DNA of 64,000 nt from Hyphomonas jannaschiana VP2. GTDB taxonomy: Bacteria; Pseudomonadota; Alphaproteobacteria; Caulobacterales; Hyphomonadaceae. The position numbers and the translations under genes were made by a program. This document shows positions 1 through 8,348 of this stretch, piece by piece. The notes below the pieces were generated by a model. It was not told where the DNA came from, ran no database searches, and saw nothing but the letters and a program-made list of their open reading frames with translations. Location of the stretch: positions 62,001-126,000 of the forward strand of contig NZ_ARYJ01000007.1 in NCBI RefSeq assembly GCF_000685215.1, given 5' to 3'. The first letter of the stretch is position 1, and each line of letters begins with the position of its first letter.

Positions 1-671
1 ACGTTTTCAAGCTGCCAGAAACCGTCCTGCAGGGTCGCCCGGTCGGCATCGATACGGCGGGCGAAGGCGAAATCGCTGGTCGGCTGGCTGCCGGAATAGA
101 GGCGTTCTTCCTCGATCATCTTCACGTTCCGCAGCACGACGCCGCCCTGATCGACATGCTGGGCATGGATCACGATCTGGCTGGTATCGTCGCCCTGGCG
201 CAGCCAGACGCCGGAATCGGACACGGCCATCGCCATGCGGCCCTTGTTCAGGATCTGGGCGCGGGTGACTTCGAAGGTTTCGGTCAGGCGGGCTGAAATC
301 GGATTGAGAAGCGTCGTCGTGGCGATGCCCACAATCAGGCCCAGCACGATGACCGGCGTCAGGAACCGCCAGGCGGAAATTCCGCTTGCCCGGATGATGG
401 AGAGTTCTGACCGCCGGTTGAGCCGGGTGAACGCCATCATCGAGGCGACAAGCAGGGCGAAAGGCAGGGTCTGCTCCATGATCTGCGGCAGCTTCAGGAG
501 CGACAGCTGCAGTGCGCCAAACAGGCTGAGGCTGACATCGCTGCCCACCGTCCGCAGCTGCTCCACCACGTCGATCATCAGGATCGCGATCAGCAGGATG
601 CCGAGCACCAGCGCGAGGCCCGACAGGCATTCACGCAGGATGTAGAACTGGATGCGGGAACCGAAAGGCAT
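1..671 (-). CDS. lptG: LPS export permease LptG, C-terminus outside window
   Basis: Inner-membrane permease subunit of the LptBFG ABC transporter, which extracts lipopolysaccharide from the inner membrane and feeds it to the periplasmic Lpt bridge. About 223 codons are present and the gene runs off the left edge. Reading starts at ATG 671 (MPFGSRIQFYILREC); hydrophobic segments lie near residues 14-34 and 60-80, followed by a third around 105-120 and then the start of the periplasmic beta-jellyroll. The start shares one base with the lptF stop (TGATG), so translation is coupled and the order is lptF then lptG. Being next to an LptF of the same fold makes the assignment firm; only length and C-terminus are unknown. 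Confidence 0.9.
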   Translation of the reverse strand, partial: MPFGSRIQFYILRECLSGLALVLGILLIAILMIDVVEQLRTVGSDVSLSLFGALQLSLLKLPQIMEQTLPFALLVASMMAFTRLNRRSELSIIRASGISAWRFLTPVIVLGLIVGIATTTLLNPISARLTETFEVTRAQILNKGRMAMAVSDSGVWLRQGDDTSQIVIHAQHVDQGGVVLRNVKMIEEERLYSGSQPTSDFAFARRIDADRATLQDGFWQLEN

Positions 672-1813
672 CAGGCGCTCGCACCTCCTGTGCCGCGGAA
701 GAGGTCAATATTCGGCCGCTCGATCCGGCCCAGATGGCGCCCGCGGGAGAAATAGGCATAGCTCAGGCCCGCGATTGTGCAGAGCGGCAGGATCCATTGC
801 AGGGCGTTCATGGCCGGGTCGTCCGCGGCAGCCGATTGTGCCGTCAGCTGGATAATCAGCACGGTAATCGCCGCGGCAGAAGATATGGCGATCCGTTTGC
901 CGTAGCCTTTCCGGCTGAAATCCCCACCCAGCACGGCGATGATCGCAATCAGCGCCATGACGATATTCAGCAGGGGCGAGGTCAGGCGCGTGTTGGCTTC
1001 TGCCAGCAGGGCGTCGGCATCCCTCAGTTCGAAATAATTGGTCCGGTCGACGAAGAAGAGCTCGTGCAGGAATTTGTCCGACGCCTTCAGGGCCAGATCG
1101 GAATCCTCCTTCATGTATTCGCTGAGATCGAAGGGATACTGGGCGAATTCCAGGATGGAGAGCTGTTTGTTTTCGTCCAGCTGCATGCTGAGCGCATCCC
1201 GCAGCAGTAGTGTCGGTTTGCCATCGACTTCGACGAGGGCCGCGCTGCGGGCGAGAATATCGGTTGGGTTGGCCTCGTCGGTCATGTCGGAAATGAGCAC
1301 GCCGCGAAGCTCGCCGCCGATCTGTTCTCGGGCATAGAAGGTGAGGCGTTCGTCATTCGTGGTGAACTGGCCTGGCCGGATCAGCGCGGCCGCAAGGTCT
1401 GCGCGGGCGATGGCGACGGTCTCCCGCATAGCGCGCTGGGCCAGCGGCTGGACCCAGAGGTTCACGCCCAGATGCGCGATGGCGCAGATCACTGCCAGCC
1501 GCATGATCGGCGACGCGATCTGCCAGCGCGTCATGCCGGCCGCCTGCGCCACGACGATCTCGCTGTCCTTGTGAATACGGTTAAGGGACCAGACTCCGGC
1601 CACAAACAGGGCCAGCGGGGTCAGGAGCGCGATGATCTGGGGCGAGCCCAGCATCACGATGTAGAAATAGGTCAGCGCCGACTGGCGGTTTTCGAGGATC
1701 AGGTCGGTCCGCGACAGGCCCTGCGCCAGAAGTGCAAGCAAAGCGAGACCACCCACGATGATCACGACCGCCCGCAGGACTTCATAAAACAGGTACGACT
1801 GCACTTTCGTCAT
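671..1813 (-). CDS. lptF: LPS export permease LptF
   Basis: A 380-residue YjgP/YjgQ-family permease, the partner of LptG in the LptB2FG lipopolysaccharide exporter. Hydrophobic segments sit near residues 12-32, 50-75 and 98-118, a soluble periplasmic domain fills roughly 125-265, and three more segments follow near 275-295, 305-325 and 335-355. This 3+3 membrane plan with a central beta-jellyroll is the family pattern. It is the first gene of an lptFG pair and is divergent from pepA with about 120 bases between them, which must hold both promoters. The C-terminal tail after the last helix is short and basic, as expected for a cytoplasmic end. Confidence 0.92.
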   Translation of the reverse strand: MTKVQSYLFYEVLRAVVIIVGGLALLALLAQGLSRTDLILENRQSALTYFYIVMLGSPQIIALLTPLALFVAGVWSLNRIHKDSEIVVAQAAGMTRWQIASPIMRLAVICAIAHLGVNLWVQPLAQRAMRETVAIARADLAAALIRPGQFTTNDERLTFYAREQIGGELRGVLISDMTDEANPTDILARSAALVEVDGKPTLLLRDALSMQLDENKQLSILEFAQYPFDLSEYMKEDSDLALKASDKFLHELFFVDRTNYFELRDADALLAEANTRLTSPLLNIVMALIAIIAVLGGDFSRKGYGKRIAISSAAAITVLIIQLTAQSAAADDPAMNALQWILPLCTIAGLSYAYFSRGRHLGRIERPNIDLFRGTGGASA

Positions 1814-1934
1814 CGAGTGTCACGTGCCGGGAAATAAAGCAGAAACTGGCAGCTGGCGGGCATATTTTCCCTGCCTAACGAGTTGCGCTGCGCGCGTCGA
1901 TGCTTAGTTTCCGTCTCAAACGGAGATTCCTCAC

Positions 1935-3398
1935 ATGAAAATCACCTTCACCGATGCCGCCAAGGCTGACGTTTTTGCTTTTATTGTCGACGAAGCGGGA
2001 GGCCTGCCGGAATCGGCTGCTGCCCTCGACAAGGCGACAGGCGGTCTTCTGACCGCCGCGATTGATGGCCGGTTTACCGGCAAGAAAGACCAGCAGGCTG
2101 TTGTCGTCCTGCCGAAAGATGCCGACGCACGCCGCGCCATCCTGATCGGCGGCGGCAAGCCGGGCAAACGCGATGCCCGCGTGCTCGAAGGCCTTGGTGC
2201 CAATCTGGTGAAAGCGTTCAATATGAGCGGCTTCAAATCCATGGCGATCCATGCAGGGTCCGCCGAGGACGCCGCGCGGATGGGTGTTGGCGTGAAGCTC
2301 GCCGCCTATCGTTTCGATAACTACTTCACCAAGCTGAAGCCGGACCAGAAGCCGAGCCTCACGTCCGTTTCCTTCATCGTGGACGATGTGAAGGCCGCCA
2401 AGGCCGCCTTTGCGCCGCTCGGCGCCGCTGCCGAAGGCACGATGCTGGCGCGCGACCTCGTCAACATGCCGCCGAACGACCTCAACCCCGAGACCTTTGC
2501 CGAAAAGATCAAGGAGCTGGGCGACATCGGCGTGGAAGTCGAAATCCTCGGCGAGAAGCAGCTCGCCAAGCTGGGCATGCATGCCATGCTGGGCGTCGGT
2601 CAGGGCTCCCGCAAGGAATCCAAGCTCGGCATCATGAAATGGAATGGCGGCAAGGAAGGCGAGGATCCGGTGATCCTGGTCGGCAAGGGCGTCTGCTTCG
2701 ATACGGGCGGCATCTCGCTGAAGCCGGGCCCGGGCATGGAAGACATGCGCGGCGATATGGGCGGCGCAGCGGCCGTGACCGGCACGATCAAGGCGCTGGC
2801 CGAGCGCAAGGCCAAGGTCAATGCCATCGGCCTGATCGGTCTCGTCGAGAACATGCCGGATGGTGATGCGCAGCGTCCGGGCGACATCGTGAAGTCGGCT
2901 TCCGGCCAGACGATCGAAATCCAGAACACAGACGCCGAAGGCCGCCTCGTCCTGTGTGACGTGCTCTGGTACGCGCAGGAGAAATTCAAGCCGAAGGCCA
3001 TTGTCGACCTCGCCACACTGACCGGTGCCATCGTGATCTCGCTCGGCCACCATCATGCCGGCCTGTTCACCAACAGCGACGATCTCTCTGATGAGCTGAC
3101 CAAAGCCGGCCTCACCGAAGGCGAGCGCGTGTGGCGTCTACCGATGGGTCCGGAATACGATGCGCTGTTGAAGTCCAAATTCGCCGACATGCGCAATATC
3201 GGCGGCCGGGCTGCCGGCTCGATCACCGCCGCACAATTCCTGAAGCGCTTTGTGAAAGACGGCGTGAAATGGGCCCACCTCGACATCGCAGGCGCTGCCT
3301 GGGTCGAGGGCGAGAAGGCTGCTCTGGACGTTAGCTGGGCTTCCGGCTTCGGCCCGCGCCTCCTCGATCGCTGGATCGCGGACAATTACGAGGGCTAG
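1935..3398 (+). CDS. pepA: Leucyl aminopeptidase, M17 family
   Basis: A 487-residue cytosolic dizinc aminopeptidase that removes N-terminal residues from peptides and forms hexamers in this family. The C-terminal catalytic half carries the M17 signature NTDAEGRL near residue 332, preceded by GKGVCFDTGGISLKPG near 250, which supplies metal-binding Asp and Lys residues. The N-terminal macro-like domain (about 1-165) is present, so the length is normal. The start at 1935 has a GGAG nine bases upstream. It diverges from lptF and is followed after three bases by holC, suggesting a pepA-holC operon. Confidence 0.95.
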   Translation: MKITFTDAAKADVFAFIVDEAGGLPESAAALDKATGGLLTAAIDGRFTGKKDQQAVVVLPKDADARRAILIGGGKPGKRDARVLEGLGANLVKAFNMSGFKSMAIHAGSAEDAARMGVGVKLAAYRFDNYFTKLKPDQKPSLTSVSFIVDDVKAAKAAFAPLGAAAEGTMLARDLVNMPPNDLNPETFAEKIKELGDIGVEVEILGEKQLAKLGMHAMLGVGQGSRKESKLGIMKWNGGKEGEDPVILVGKGVCFDTGGISLKPGPGMEDMRGDMGGAAAVTGTIKALAERKAKVNAIGLIGLVENMPDGDAQRPGDIVKSASGQTIEIQNTDAEGRLVLCDVLWYAQEKFKPKAIVDLATLTGAIVISLGHHHAGLFTNSDDLSDELTKAGLTEGERVWRLPMGPEYDALLKSKFADMRNIGGRAAGSITAAQFLKRFVKDGVKWAHLDIAGAAWVEGEKAALDVSWASGFGPRLLDRWIADNYEG

Positions 3399-3401
3399 GA
3401 T

Positions 3402-3875
3402 TTGAGCGAGGCGCCGAAGCCGGAATGGTGGTTTTACCACCTCTCCCGCACCACGCTGGAGCAGGCGGCGGCGCCCCTCATGTCCAAATGCCTTGAGGTC
3501 GGCTGGCGTGTGCTGGCCGTCAGTCCGAATGCCGACCGGCGGGCCGCCCTCGATGCGGCCCTCTGGACCTTCGATGACCAGTCATTTCTGCCGCACGGCC
3601 AGGCAGAGGCGCCGGGTCTCGATGCGTCGCGTCAGCCGGTGCTCATTTCAGGCAAGGCAGACAATGTGAACGGCGCGGCGGCCCTGTTCCTGATGGATGG
3701 CGTGAAGGCGCCCGTTGATGCGCCCTATACGCGCTGCATGATGATGTTCGACGATGGCGACATGGACGCCCGCGGCGCCGCCCGCGAAGCCTTCAAGGCC
3801 GCCAAGGATGCGGGGCTCGTTACCCGCTACTTCCAGCAAACCAGCAGCGGCGGCTGGAAAGAGGCTGGGGTCTAG
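3402..3875 (+). CDS. holC: DNA polymerase III subunit chi
   Basis: A 157-residue HolC-family protein, the clamp-loader accessory subunit that links the replicase to SSB. The start is TTG at 3402, three bases after the pepA stop; the protein begins [14 protein letters not shown] and has the chi-type Rossmann-like layout, including a conserved VLAVSP stretch and the [13 protein letters not shown] stretch near residues 49-62. pepA followed by holC is a recurrent order in proteobacteria and supports the call. The stop TAG overlaps the opposing stop of the PhnA-domain gene in a shared CTAG. Confidence 0.88.
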   Translation: MSEAPKPEWWFYHLSRTTLEQAAAPLMSKCLEVGWRVLAVSPNADRRAALDAALWTFDDQSFLPHGQAEAPGLDASRQPVLISGKADNVNGAAALFLMDGVKAPVDAPYTRCMMMFDDGDMDARGAAREAFKAAKDAGLVTRYFQQTSSGGWKEAGV

Positions 3876-4207
3876 GCCTTCTTCACGAACTCGGACTTGA
3901 GGCCCATCTGGCCGATGCCGTCGATCTTGCAATCGATGTCGTGATCCCCGTCGACGAGACGGATATTCTTCACCTTGGTGCCGCGCTTCACGACCTGGGA
4001 ACTGCCCTTGATTTTGAGGTCCTTGATCACGGTGACCGTGTCGCCATCCGCCAGCGGATTTCCGTTTGAATCCTTCACCACTTTTTCGTCAGAGTCCGCC
4101 GCTGCATCGGCGGACCATTCGTGTCCGCATTCCGGACAAATCAGAAGGGCGCCATCCTCATAGGTGAATTCGGACTGGCATTTCGGACAGGGAGGCAGGG
4201 CGCTCAT
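3872..4207 (-). CDS. PhnA/YjdM-domain zinc-ribbon protein
   Basis: A 111-residue protein of the PhnA (YjdM) family. The N-terminal 35 residues form a zinc ribbon with CPKC and CPEC pairs, and the C-terminal half is the SH3-like PhnA domain ending KSEFVKKA. Despite the historical name, these proteins are not phosphonoacetate hydrolases and their biochemical role is unclear. The gene stands alone, convergent with holC with overlapping stop codons, and its promoter must lie in the region shared with ndk (4208-4353). Confidence 0.88.
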   Translation of the reverse strand: MSALPPCPKCQSEFTYEDGALLICPECGHEWSADAAADSDEKVVKDSNGNPLADGDTVTVIKDLKIKGSSQVVKRGTKVKNIRLVDGDHDIDCKIDGIGQMGLKSEFVKKA

Positions 4208-4353
4208 GGAGGGGACTTTCAGGTTGAGAGACTGGTCCGGCCCTACGCCCTGATGAAAGTGTGCGCAAGCGCGGCGCTCTGTCCTTGCCCCTGCGGGCGG
4301 GCGCCGCTATAGGCCCGCCAACATTCCAATTTCCGCACAACAGGAACCCTCCC

Positions 4354-4776
4354 ATGGCTGTCCAGCGCACTTTTTCCATCATCAAGCCCGACGCGACCGA
4401 GCGTAACCTGACCGGCGCCGTCAACGCCGTCATCGAGAAGGCCGGCCTGCGCATCATCGGCCAGCGCCGCATCAAGATGACCCAGGAACAGGCCGAGCGT
4501 TTCTACGCTGTCCACTCCGAGCGCCCGTTCTTCGGTGAGCTGGTCGAGTTCATGACGTCCGGCCCGGTCGTCGTCCAGGTGCTGGAAGGCGAGAACGCCG
4601 TTGCGAAATACCGCGAAGTGATGGGCGCCACCAACCCGGCCGATGCCGACGAAGGCACGATCCGGAAACTCTACGCAAAATCGATCGGTGAGAACTCGGT
4701 CCACGGCTCCGACTCCGAAGAGAACGCCGCGATCGAAATCGCGCAGTTCTTCTCCGAAGCCGACATCGCCGGCTAA
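4354..4776 (+). CDS. ndk: Nucleoside diphosphate kinase
   Basis: A 140-residue Ndk that transfers the gamma phosphate between nucleoside triphosphates and diphosphates through a phosphohistidine. The active-site histidine lies in the NSVHGSD motif near residue 117. The frame is open upstream to 4261, but ATG 4354 ([14 protein letters not shown]) matches the family N-terminus and follows an AGGAA element. The length is standard. It stands alone, followed by a strong terminator hairpin, with purN convergent beyond it. Confidence 0.96.
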   Translation: MAVQRTFSIIKPDATERNLTGAVNAVIEKAGLRIIGQRRIKMTQEQAERFYAVHSERPFFGELVEFMTSGPVVVQVLEGENAVAKYREVMGATNPADADEGTIRKLYAKSIGENSVHGSDSEENAAIEIAQFFSEADIAG

Positions 4777-4817
4777 GGCACGGCATAGTCCGTTATAATC
4801 CGATATAGTCTGAATTG

Positions 4818-4848
4818 GCCCGCCGGTGATCCGGCGGGCTCTTTCTTT
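4818..4848 (+). terminator. Rho-independent terminator of ndk
   Basis: GCCCGCCGG and CCGGCGGGC form a perfect 9-bp GC stem around a TGAT loop, followed by TCTTTCTTT. The T-rich tail lies on the plus-strand side, so it terminates ndk; read from purN it lacks a T tract. Confidence 0.8.
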
Positions 4849-4856
4849 GGTCCGGC

Positions 4857-5444
4857 TTAATCAGCCAGGATCTGCTCGCACGCCATCGCCAGCGCACGCG
4901 GATAGAGCTTGTGCTCCTCGACCAGCACCCGCGCCGCGAGGCTGTCTTCGGTATCGCCCGGCAGGATCGGCACGCGCGCCTGCGCGATGACCTTGCCCTC
5001 ATCCACGCCTGTCGACACCCAGTGAACCGAGCAGCCGCCCTCCGCATCGCCTGCCTCGATTGCGCGCTGATGGGTGTGTAAGCCCTTGTATTTCGGGAGA
5101 AGTGAGGGGTGGATGTTGATCATCCGGCCTTCCCACCGGGTCACGAACCAGGGCGTCAGAACCCGCATGAAACCGGCAAGCGCGATGATTTCGGTCCCGG
5201 CCTTTTCAAGCGCCGCATTCAGGGCACGCTCGAAGGATTCCCGGTCCTTGCCGTAGAGCTTGTGATCGACCGAAGCTGTTGCAATCCCTGCAGAAGCCGC
5301 GGTTTCCAGACCCTTCGCATCCGGCCGGTTTGACGCCACCAGAACGGGCTCAGCGGGATAAGAAGGATCGGTCGCCGCCTCCAGCAGCGCCTCCATATTG
5401 GAGCCGCGCCCGGAGATCAGGATGGCCAGCTTCAGGCGTTTCAT
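4857..5444 (-). CDS. purN: Phosphoribosylglycinamide formyltransferase
   Basis: A 195-residue PurN, which transfers the formyl group of 10-formyltetrahydrofolate to GAR in the third step of purine synthesis. The N-terminal ISGRGSNMEAL loop binds phosphoribosyl substrate, the NIHPSLLPKYKG motif carries the catalytic Asn-His pair, and the catalytic Asp lies in VSTGVDEG near residue 146. It is translationally coupled to purM by an ATGA overlap (5441-5444), so the operon order is purM-purN, the usual arrangement. Confidence 0.96.
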   Translation of the reverse strand: MKRLKLAILISGRGSNMEALLEAATDPSYPAEPVLVASNRPDAKGLETAASAGIATASVDHKLYGKDRESFERALNAALEKAGTEIIALAGFMRVLTPWFVTRWEGRMINIHPSLLPKYKGLHTHQRAIEAGDAEGGCSVHWVSTGVDEGKVIAQARVPILPGDTEDSLAARVLVEEHKLYPRALAMACEQILAD

Positions 5445-6466
5445 GCGGCGGCGAGGCGGCCCAGAATGACAGGCGCTTCACCCGCTGTCTGCAGAACGGC
5501 GCAAACCGTATCGGCGTCTTCCGGGGCCACCGCGAAGACCATGCCGATACCCATATTGAAGGTCCGGTGCATCTCGTCTTCTGTAACGTTACCTGCAGAT
5601 TGGAGCCATTCAAATACAGGCGGGGGTGTCCAGGCCTTCCGCTCGATCACCGGTGCCAGATGGTCCGGGCACATGCGCGGTGTGTTCTCGGTCAGTCCGC
5701 CGCCTGTAATATGCGCGAGGCCTTTGACCAGGCCTTTCCGGATCAGCGGCAACGCCGCCTCGGCATAAAGCCGCGTCGGTGTCAGCAGGGCTTCGCCGAG
5801 CGTCTTGTTGGAGAAGGGCGATGCGTCGTCATAGGACAGGCCCTCCCGCTCGACGATCCGGCGGATCAGGGAATAGCCATTCGAGTGGGGCCCCGAAGAG
5901 GCGATGCCGATCAGCAGGTCGCCTGCCACCATCGAATCCATCCGGGGCAAAACCTTGTCCCGGTCGACTGCGCCGACAACGAACCCGGCGAGGTCATAAT
6001 GCCCCGGCGGGTACATGCCGGGCATTTCGGCGGTTTCGCCACCGACCAGCGCGCAACCGGATTGGCGGCACCCTTCGGCAATACCGGAGATGACGGCTTC
6101 AGCGATCCCTTCCTCCAGTTTTCCTGTCGCGAAATAGTCCAGGAAAAACAGGGGCTCAGCGCCTTGTGCCAGAACATCATTGGCGCACATGGCGACCAGG
6201 TCGATGCCGACCGTGTTATGTATGCCGGTTTCGAAGGCGAGCATCAGCTTGGTGCCGACCCCGTCCGTGCCGGACACGAGAACCGGGTCGTTATAGCCCG
6301 CCGCCTTGAGGTCAAACAGCGCGCCGAAGCCGCCCAGCCCGCCCATGACGCCAGCGCGACGGGTCGCCTTGGCAAGGGGGCCAATGGCATCGACGAGCCG
6401 CTCGCCTGCCTCAATATCGACACCAGCGTCGCGGTAAGAAAGGGAAGTCTTGGAAGGGTCGCTCAT
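5441..6466 (-). CDS. purM: Phosphoribosylformylglycinamidine cyclo-ligase
   Basis: A 341-residue AIR synthetase, an ATP-dependent enzyme of purine synthesis. The start is taken at ATG 6466 (MSDPSKTSLSYRDAGV), which fits the family; the frame is open upstream to 6706, but that part is not PurM-like. The glycine-rich GGLGGFGALFDL stretch, the LVSGTDGVGTK motif and ITGGGLTENTPR are all present. It is the first gene of purMN and divergent from the DUF2066 gene, with 107 bases between them. Confidence 0.96.
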   Translation of the reverse strand: MSDPSKTSLSYRDAGVDIEAGERLVDAIGPLAKATRRAGVMGGLGGFGALFDLKAAGYNDPVLVSGTDGVGTKLMLAFETGIHNTVGIDLVAMCANDVLAQGAEPLFFLDYFATGKLEEGIAEAVISGIAEGCRQSGCALVGGETAEMPGMYPPGHYDLAGFVVGAVDRDKVLPRMDSMVAGDLLIGIASSGPHSNGYSLIRRIVEREGLSYDDASPFSNKTLGEALLTPTRLYAEAALPLIRKGLVKGLAHITGGGLTENTPRMCPDHLAPVIERKAWTPPPVFEWLQSAGNVTEDEMHRTFNMGIGMVFAVAPEDADTVCAVLQTAGEAPVILGRLAAA

Positions 6467-6573
6467 GATGACTCGCGCGTTAGCATGGGGAATTCGACTC
6501 TGCCAGTGCCGAGCGCGGTTCCAGCCCCGCGAATGACTTGCTACAAGGTCGCCAACCGAGGAGGTCTCTGACC

Positions 6574-7596
6574 ATGATTCGTATGCTTCTTGCTTCCGTG
6601 TTCGCAGCCTTGTTTGCGATTTCCATTGCTGCAGCGGATACGCAGGACGTTTACACGATCCCGGATCTGCAAGTGGATGAGGTCGCGCCGACCCTGATTC
6701 AGGCACGCGAGCAGGCCATGGCGTCTGCCCGCCTTCAGGGCGCGCGCCAGCTGATCGACAAGATCACGCTTTCCGAAGACCGTATCGCGGCTGGCGGCGT
6801 TCCTGTCGATGGTGCCTTGGCGAACCGGCTTTCTGCGGCCGTGGATGTGCAGGAGGAAACAGCCGGGGCCGGACGCTACAAGGGCACACTCCGGGTGGTC
6901 TACAATCCGCGCATGGTGCGTGCCCATCTGGACGGACTGGGTGTGCCTTATGTGGATACCCAGGCACCGCTCAGCCTGATGGTTCCGCTGGCGGCTTCGG
7001 CAGACCTCGAAGAAGCCTGGCGCGAAGCTCTGGGCCCGGCCAATCCCGGCGCACTGGCGCCTTATGTGACGGCGAATCTCGCTGGCTATTCCAGCTATAG
7101 CGACTGGAACGCCCTCTCGCCCGAAGCTGGCAGCCTGCGTGCGCGCCGGGCGGTGCTCGCCGAACTGATGGGACGAGAAGGCGCCTGGCGCGTCAGCGTC
7201 TCGATTGTAACCACGGCGGGGACTGAAACAATCGGAATCACACTTCCGGCCAGCACTGTCGATGGTGCAGCGGCTGCCATGGTCGGACTTCTGGAAGAGA
7301 ACTGGAAGCGGGCCTCCATCATTCGTGGCGGTGAACGGACGCAGGCCAAGGCAACCGTCCGCTACACCTCACTTGCTGAATGGAACACGCTTCGCGGTGC
7401 GCTGGCGCGGTCTCCGCTCGTGTCGGATTTCCGGACAACCGCCGTCGCCCGTGATGGCGCTGTCGTCACCTTTGCCTATCTGGGCGACCCGCAACGGCTG
7501 CAAAATGACCTCTTGCAGCGGGGCGTGGCACTTGGAGATGAGCCGCAGGCGGGATGGGTGCTCCGCTCGGCCGTATCAGCTGCAGGGATTCCGTGA
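6574..7596 (+). CDS. Secreted DUF2066-containing protein
   Basis: A 340-residue exported protein of unknown function. The start is ATG 6574, which has a strong GAGGAGG nine bases upstream; the earlier in-frame ATG at 6538 has no such site. Residues 1-20 form a Sec signal ending in IAAA/DTQ. The N-terminal part (about 25-125) matches the DUF2066 style with YTIPDLQVDE and LRVVYNPRMV, and the rest is probably a repeat-like periplasmic fold. Its stop overlaps the GTG start of the HdaA-like gene (GTGA), so the two are co-translated. I recall this neighbourhood as conserved in alphaproteobacteria, but the link to replication control is unexplained. Confidence 0.8.
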   Translation: MIRMLLASVFAALFAISIAAADTQDVYTIPDLQVDEVAPTLIQAREQAMASARLQGARQLIDKITLSEDRIAAGGVPVDGALANRLSAAVDVQEETAGAGRYKGTLRVVYNPRMVRAHLDGLGVPYVDTQAPLSLMVPLAASADLEEAWREALGPANPGALAPYVTANLAGYSSYSDWNALSPEAGSLRARRAVLAELMGREGAWRVSVSIVTTAGTETIGITLPASTVDGAAAAMVGLLEENWKRASIIRGGERTQAKATVRYTSLAEWNTLRGALARSPLVSDFRTTAVARDGAVVTFAYLGDPQRLQNDLLQRGVALGDEPQAGWVLRSAVSAAGIP

Positions 7597-8318
7597 GCAA
7601 GCGGCCATCCGTACCGACCGGACAACCAGACCAGTTGAGTTTTGCCTTCCCGGCAGGACCGCTCCGGTTTGAGCAACTGGTCGTTACGCCGTCCAATCAG
7701 GCGGCGGTCAGCATCATTCGCCAGCCGGACAAGTGGCCAACGGCTGTGTTCTGTATCACGGGACCGCGCCGGTGCGGTCTGACCACCTTGCTGCAGGCCT
7801 GGAGTGGTGAAACCGGCGGCACTTACTTCACTGCAGCTGAATTTGCGAAGCTGAAGCAGAACCGTCTGTCAGCTCTGGCCAGCGAATTCGTTGCTGTCGA
7901 CGATGCTGAAAAGGTGGCGGGCAGGGAAGCCTTGCTGACGTTTATCAACCAGACATCCGAGGCCGGTGGGCGGCTTTTGCTTGCGTCTGCGGAGAGCCCT
8001 TCGCAATGGCGCGTTACATCGGCAGACCTGAAATCGCGTCTGAATTCGATGCCGATTGTTGAAGTCATGCCGCCCGACGAGGACATGCTGATCGGCCGCC
8101 TGAGAGCAGCCGCTGCGCGTCATTACCTCAAGCTGGAGCCGGAAGTTGTCGCATATCTTTCGCCGCGCCTTGACCTCACCTACGAAGCCATTGAGGCGTT
8201 CGCGGAAAAGCTAAGTCATGGTGTCACAACGACAGGCCGCGCGCCTTCTGTTCCACTTGCAAAAGAGGTATTGGAGGCCATGGGTCTGGCGGAGCCTGAC
8301 GAACCGCCGGCAAGCTGA
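7593..8318 (+). CDS. hdaA: HdaA-like DnaA regulatory protein with degenerate P-loop
   Basis: A 241-residue AAA+ relative of Hda/HdaA, which with the beta clamp stimulates ATP hydrolysis by DnaA after initiation. The start is GTG 7593, overlapping the upstream stop. Near the N-terminus lies the hexapeptide QLSFAF, a good clamp-binding motif. The AAA+ core follows, with Walker A at GPRRCGLTT, where the usual lysine is leucine; Walker B is FVAVDDAE. The DLKSRL stretch that carries the arginine finger in this family is intact, while the C-terminal sensor II stretch reads PRLDLTYEA, where I would expect an Arg-Ser pair. Clamp binding and DnaA stimulation may survive, but nucleotide binding looks lost. 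ppk starts 30 bases downstream. Confidence 0.82.
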   Translation: MSKRPSVPTGQPDQLSFAFPAGPLRFEQLVVTPSNQAAVSIIRQPDKWPTAVFCITGPRRCGLTTLLQAWSGETGGTYFTAAEFAKLKQNRLSALASEFVAVDDAEKVAGREALLTFINQTSEAGGRLLLASAESPSQWRVTSADLKSRLNSMPIVEVMPPDEDMLIGRLRAAAARHYLKLEPEVVAYLSPRLDLTYEAIEAFAEKLSHGVTTTGRAPSVPLAKEVLEAMGLAEPDEPPAS

Positions 8319-8348
8319 CACGACCGGGGCCGACAAAAGAGGATTTCC

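Noticed and set aside
1875-3056. 393-codon open frame antisense to pepA
   Set aside because: It lies wholly opposite a clear M17 peptidase, has no recognisable domain, and its Gly/His/Asp-rich content is what the antisense frame of GC-rich coding DNA gives.
5279-6571. 430-codon frame antisense to purMN
   Set aside because: Antisense shadow of purM and purN, with no independent ribosome binding site.
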